Source: Gammaproteobacteria bacterium RIFCSPHIGHO2_12_FULL_37_34 (GTDB taxonomy: Bacteria > Pseudomonadota > Gammaproteobacteria > DSM-16500). From it: a stretch of DNA of 16,817 nucleotides. Shown here one piece after another: positions 13,339 through 16,817 of this stretch. A program made the translations under genes and the position numbers. Position 1 is the first letter of the stretch. Each line of letters starts with the position of its first letter. Location: the NCBI GenBank assembly GCA_001801495.1, contig MGXW01000098.1:1-16817 (forward strand), given 5' to 3'. The notes beneath the pieces are model-generated. The model made no database searches. It was not told where the DNA came from and saw only the letters and a program-made list of their open reading frames with translations.

Positions 13339-14349
13339 ATGTTTCCAACACACAGACATTACCCTAAAACTCGTATGCGTCGTATGCGTTACAATGATTT
13401 TTCGCGGCGTTTAATGGCTGAAACCAAGCTAACAGTAGATGATCTTATTTATCCAATGTTTATTGTTGAAGGAAAGAAACGTCGTGAAGCAGTTGCATCT
13501 ATGCCAGGGATTGAACGAATCAGCATTGATTATTTATTGCAGGAAGCTGAAGAACTAGTGAAGTTGGGTGTGCCTGCTATTGTGCTTTTTCCCTTTATCG
13601 ATACAGCAAAAAAATCGCTTGATGCAGCGCATGCTTATCATCCAAAAGGATTAATTCCAGAAGTGGTACGAGCATTAAAACAGCATTTTCCTGCTTTAGG
13701 AGTGATTACTGATATTGCGCTTGATCCTTACACGTCGCATGGGCAAGATGGCGTCATAAACGAACATCATTATGTCATGAATGATGAGACAATCGATGTA
13801 CTGGTTAAACAAGCGCTTTGTCATGCAGAAGCAGGTGTGGATATTGTTTCACCATCTGACATGATGGATGGGCGCATTGGTTTCATTCGCGAAGCCTTAG
13901 AAAAATCTGGATTTAAACACACTCGCATTTTAGCTTATTCGGCAAAATATGCTTCTCATTTTTATGGCCCTTTTCGTGATGCAGTGGGGTCGAAATTGGC
14001 GCTTGGGAAAAGTGATAAATCGCAATATCAAATGGATTACAGAAATAGCAATGAAGCATTACACGAGGTTGCGCTGGATTTGCAAGAGGGCGCAGATATG
14101 GTAATGGTCAAGCCTGGTCTGCCTTATTTGGATGTGGTATATCGGATCAAACAAACTTTTCAAGCCCCTGTTTTTGTCTATCAAGTAAGCGGTGAATATG
14201 CCATGTTAAAAGCTGCTGCCCAAGCAGGATGGCTTGATGAACGAGCAATTGTGATGGAATCCTTAACAGCTATCAAACGTGCTGGCGCCGATGGGGTGTT
14301 AACCTACTATGCCAAACAAATCGCTGAGTGGTTAAGCTTTAAATCATGA
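13339..14349 (+). CDS. hemB: Delta-aminolevulinic acid dehydratase (porphobilinogen synthase), Mg-type
   Basis: HemB joins two 5-aminolevulinate molecules to porphobilinogen in haem synthesis. Both Schiff-base lysines are visible: Lys203 in ILAYSAKYAS followed by FYGPFRDA, and Lys258 in MVMVKPGLPYLD. Where zinc enzymes have a three-cysteine site, this one reads TDIALDPYTSHGQDG. That is the aspartate-containing, zinc-independent form known from Pseudomonas. I took the ATG at 13339 (336 residues) over a TTG two codons upstream, as AAGAAG lies better for it. It begins a plus-strand operon with ubiA (7-nt gap) and pdxB. Confidence 0.95.
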   Translation: MFPTHRHYPKTRMRRMRYNDFSRRLMAETKLTVDDLIYPMFIVEGKKRREAVASMPGIERISIDYLLQEAEELVKLGVPAIVLFPFIDTAKKSLDAAHAYHPKGLIPEVVRALKQHFPALGVITDIALDPYTSHGQDGVINEHHYVMNDETIDVLVKQALCHAEAGVDIVSPSDMMDGRIGFIREALEKSGFKHTRILAYSAKYASHFYGPFRDAVGSKLALGKSDKSQYQMDYRNSNEALHEVALDLQEGADMVMVKPGLPYLDVVYRIKQTFQAPVFVYQVSGEYAMLKAAAQAGWLDERAIVMESLTAIKRAGADGVLTYYAKQIAEWLSFKS

Positions 14350-14356
14350 GATCATC

Positions 14357-15202
14357 ATGCTGATCCACCGCCTTAAACAATATGCTTTATTGATGCGTTT
14401 AAATAAACCCATTGGCATCGCTTTATTGTTGTGGCCAACTTTATGGGCATTGTGGTTGGCGAGTCACGGACAACCGCATGTTACGATACTATTAATATTT
14501 ATTGCAGGCGTTGTGTTGATGCGTTCAGCTGGGTGCGTGGTGAATGATGTTACTGATCGATATATTGATGGCCATGTACAGCGTACGCTGAAACGGCCAC
14601 TTGTTACTGGCACAGTAACCCTTCTAGAAGCTTGGTTCATCGCAGCCCTCTTAGGGATGGCTGCATTTTTTTTAGTGCTGTTATGTAACCCACTCACCAT
14701 TCAACTAGCTTTTATTGGTGCTGGGTTAACCCTTATTTATCCTTTTATGAAACGCTTTACTCATTTACCGCAATTAGGGTTGGGAGTGGCTTTTGCTTGG
14801 GGTATATTAATGGCGTTTGCGGCGGAAACCGCAAGCATTCCTTTTTCAGCATGGATGGTATTTGCAGCAGGCGTTATTTGGCCAATTATTTATGACACCA
14901 TGTATGCGATGGCAGATAAAGCAGATGATATAAAAATAGGTGTAAAATCAACTGCTATTTTATTTGGTCATCGAGATATTCAAATGATTGTTGGTTTGCA
15001 AATAATATTTATTTTGTTGTTGGTTATAATAGGCGGGATATTTCATTTGACCAGCATTTATTATATTTCCCTTATTTTCGTTGGAGCTTTTTTTATATAT
15101 CAACAACGATTGATTCGGCATCGTGATCCCAAGCAATGTTTTCGAGCATTTTTAAATAATCATTGGGTGGGAATGATTATTTTTATGGGGATCTATTTAT
15201 GA
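14357..15202 (+). CDS. ubiA: 4-hydroxybenzoate octaprenyltransferase
   Basis: UbiA attaches the polyprenyl tail to 4-hydroxybenzoate in ubiquinone synthesis at the inner membrane. The 281 residues carry both aspartate-rich motifs that bind the prenyl diphosphate through magnesium: NDVTDRYID (63–71) and DTMYAMADKADD (180–191). Eight or nine hydrophobic segments make up the rest. The opening LMRLNKPIG..LLLWPTLWALW is characteristic of the UbiA group rather than of other prenyltransferases. Only a weak GAG lies before the ATG, which follows the hemB stop by 7 nt, so coupled translation is likely. Confidence 0.94.
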   Translation: MLIHRLKQYALLMRLNKPIGIALLLWPTLWALWLASHGQPHVTILLIFIAGVVLMRSAGCVVNDVTDRYIDGHVQRTLKRPLVTGTVTLLEAWFIAALLGMAAFFLVLLCNPLTIQLAFIGAGLTLIYPFMKRFTHLPQLGLGVAFAWGILMAFAAETASIPFSAWMVFAAGVIWPIIYDTMYAMADKADDIKIGVKSTAILFGHRDIQMIVGLQIIFILLLVIIGGIFHLTSIYYISLIFVGAFFIYQQRLIRHRDPKQCFRAFLNNHWVGMIIFMGIYL

Positions 15203-16296
15203 AAATTGTTGCTGATGCTGAGATTGCTTATGTTACAGAATACTTTTATGCATATGGTGAATTAATTTTAAAACCAGGTCGTCATATTTCAAATGACGAT
15301 GTAAAAGATGCCGATATTTTACTTGTTCGTTCGATTACGCCAGTCGACCAAACTCTTCTTGCTAATAGCAGCATTACGTTTGTAGGGAGTGTGACTGCTG
15401 GAACGGATCATTTGGATGTCGCTTGGTTAAATCAACATAACATACATTGGCGGGCAGCAACAGGGTTTAATGCACAGCCTGTTGCAGATTATGTAGTGGG
15501 TGTGATTGCAGCATTGCAAAAAAAAGGTTTATTGCTTGGTTCCTCAAAGAAAGCAGCAGTGATTGGTGTAGGTAATATAGGGCGGCTGGTAGTAGAACGT
15601 TTAAAATCACTTCATTTTGAGGTGATATATGTTGATCCTATTCGCGCGCAAGCAGAAAAAAATTTTATATCTATACCGTTTGAATATGTAGCCGATGTTG
15701 ATTTGGTTTCTTTACACGTGCCTTTATCACGAGATGGTGACTACCCAACGTATCAATTTATTAATAAACAATTTTTAGAAAAACAAAAAGCAGGTTGTGT
15801 TTTATTAAATGCAAGTCGTGGAGACGTGATTCATCCAGAGGATCTTAAGCAATATGGAAAACATTGTCATTGGTGTTTTGATGTATGGCCGAATGAGCCA
15901 ACTATTGATCCAGCTATTTTGGAAGCCGCATTGATTGCTACACCACATATAGCAGGATATAGTGCACAAAGTAAAATTAGGGGAATAGAGATGATTTACC
16001 AAGCAGCATGTGAAATGGGTATAATTAAGCCGCAAGCAGTCAATATTTTGCCACGGCCACAACCGCATCTTTTAATCAACCATCATCAATTGAATTGGCA
16101 AGATTTGGTTTTCGGCGTATTTGATCCACTTCGTATAACAGTGAATATGAAAGAAACATTATTAAGAGCAAATAATAGTGCGATAAAATTTGATGAACTA
16201 CGTCGTGGATTTCATGATCGACGGGAGCTATCTGTAGAAGCTTTTTCACTAGCGATGAAGAGGTTGGAATGTGAGAACACAGATTACTTACCGTAA
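15199..16296 (+). CDS. pdxB: Erythronate-4-phosphate dehydrogenase
   Basis: PdxB oxidises 4-phosphoerythronate in the DXP-dependent pyridoxal 5'-phosphate pathway. The 365-residue protein has the D-2-hydroxyacid dehydrogenase layout: substrate-domain GSVTAGTDHLD (63–73), NAD-binding VIGVGNIG (121–128), and catalytic Arg207 in NASRGD, Glu233 in WPNEP and His250 in TPHIAGYS. A family-specific C-terminal domain follows. The frame opens 12 codons earlier, but the ATG at 15199 is preferred: GGGG lies 8 nt upstream, MKIVADAEIAY is the family start, and it overlaps the ubiA stop as ATGA. Its end overlaps the convergent surface-protein gene by 9 nt. Confidence 0.94.
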   Translation: MKIVADAEIAYVTEYFYAYGELILKPGRHISNDDVKDADILLVRSITPVDQTLLANSSITFVGSVTAGTDHLDVAWLNQHNIHWRAATGFNAQPVADYVVGVIAALQKKGLLLGSSKKAAVIGVGNIGRLVVERLKSLHFEVIYVDPIRAQAEKNFISIPFEYVADVDLVSLHVPLSRDGDYPTYQFINKQFLEKQKAGCVLLNASRGDVIHPEDLKQYGKHCHWCFDVWPNEPTIDPAILEAALIATPHIAGYSAQSKIRGIEMIYQAACEMGIIKPQAVNILPRPQPHLLINHHQLNWQDLVFGVFDPLRITVNMKETLLRANNSAIKFDELRRGFHDRRELSVEAFSLAMKRLECENTDYLP

Positions 16297-16817
16297 ACCC
16301 TGACTCAGGATCAGACTTTTGATATTGCAAGTCTTAGAGAAACAAGGAACTTTATTTTTACAAGATTTTTTACAAACTTTTAAAAACTCTTCTTCTTCCT
16401 CTTCTTCATTTGCTTCCTCTAAGAAAGGAAGGAACACGAAAGCTGGATTCGTTGTAGTAGATGTCGTAGCAGCGGTAGATGACGAACTGCTAGGAGTACT
16501 TGGCGTGCTTTTATATAAATCTATACCGTTAAAGAAATGAGTTCCAGGACCAATTGTATTTAATAATACGATTAAATTCGCACCCGTTTGACCTGCAAAC
16601 CCATCCACTGTACCGGTTAAATTTGCAGCATCTGTTTCAAGTTCTAATGCTCCAACTGTCAGCGCACCTGTCGTATTGCCTGTTGTGATAGTAGCTGTAC
16701 CTGTTGCTACCAGTGTGCTATCGCCAAGTGAAGTTAGCCCACTACCAGCACTTTGGGTAAAGCCTCCTGCAGTAATTGTCGCATTATTTGTAATATTGGT
16801 CGCATTGCTGATGACTA
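16288..16817 (-). CDS. C-terminal part of a large repetitive surface/adhesin-like protein (5' end outside window)
   Basis: A minus-strand frame stays open from the right edge to TAA at 16288, giving 175 residues. The first 110 or so are rich in Thr, Gly, Ala, Ser and Asn with a short-period pattern (ATNITNNATITAGGFTQ, TGNTTGALTVGALELET). This is typical of beta-helical passengers of filamentous haemagglutinin-like or autotransporter adhesins. Next come a Ser/Thr linker, a hydrophobic AFVFLPFLEE, an acidic run EEANEEEEEEE and a basic cysteine-rich tail (C-x3-C-x5-C-x4-C). No beta-barrel is present, so a classical autotransporter is unlikely; two-partner secretion or a Dot/Icm-related route is possible. 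Family assignment is by composition only. Confidence 0.6.
   Translation of the reverse strand, partial: VISNATNITNNATITAGGFTQSAGSGLTSLGDSTLVATGTATITTGNTTGALTVGALELETDAANLTGTVDGFAGQTGANLIVLLNTIGPGTHFFNGIDLYKSTPSTPSSSSSTAATTSTTTNPAFVFLPFLEEANEEEEEEEFLKVCKKSCKNKVPCFSKTCNIKSLILSQGLR

Noticed and set aside
16299..16317. CCTGACTCAGG palindrome after pdxB as a terminator
   Set aside because: The stem is only 5 bp with a 1-nt loop and lies in the coding end of the surface-protein gene.
16319..16540. Plus-strand serine-rich frame downstream of pdxB
   Set aside because: It is the reverse of the glutamate-rich tract in the surface-protein gene, whose frame is open across the whole region.

Overview
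The window is AT-rich and most of its genes are typical of gammaproteobacteria: a Mg-type HemB, UbiA, PdxB, RsmJ, Fis, AccB/AccC and DedA. A DotU–IcmF/TssM pair and an ankyrin-repeat protein with a cysteine-protease-like motif point to a host-associated member of the Legionellales (Legionella/Coxiella relatives). That placement is inferred from gene content, not from a marker gene.

Layout from left to right. Positions 1–1510 (minus) hold an ankyrin-repeat protein whose 3' end lies outside the window; it has a good promoter and a GTG start. Next come a 26-codon remnant of an AAA_14/DUF4143 ATPase gene and a dienelactone hydrolase (minus). A toxin-first HigBA-type module follows on the plus strand, with a 14-bp-arm inverted repeat at its start. 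A DUF6088/AbiEi–AbiEii type IV toxin-antitoxin pair follows on the minus strand, then the long dotU–tssM (icmH–icmF) operon. Beyond fis lie accB–accC and rsmJ–dedA, all on the minus strand. A tight hemB–ubiA–pdxB operon runs on the plus strand. The 3' end of a large surface-protein gene (minus) closes the window.

The main discovery concerns the AbiE module. It lies between two perfect 34-bp direct repeats (3297–3330 and 5134–5167). The right copy is the true 3' end of tssM, from its stop codon back into the conserved C-terminal coding sequence. The left copy is a displaced duplicate of that end. This is the layout left by an element that integrates into the 3' end of a gene and rebuilds that end. 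Joining the two inner edges through one repeat, as in an excised circle of about 1.84 kb, would restore an in-frame 94-codon ORF that ends in an ATGA overlap with abiEi. The integrated state splits this ORF into two pieces. No recombinase is encoded between the repeats.

The housekeeping part supplies fatty-acid synthesis (AccBC), nucleoid and transcription control (Fis), rRNA modification (RsmJ), membrane maintenance (DedA), haem (HemB), ubiquinone (UbiA) and pyridoxal phosphate (PdxB). The accessory part combines a secretion-complex core, a candidate effector, an adhesin-like protein and two toxin-antitoxin systems. No tRNA, rRNA or CRISPR array was seen, and no gene-free stretch exceeds 300 bases.
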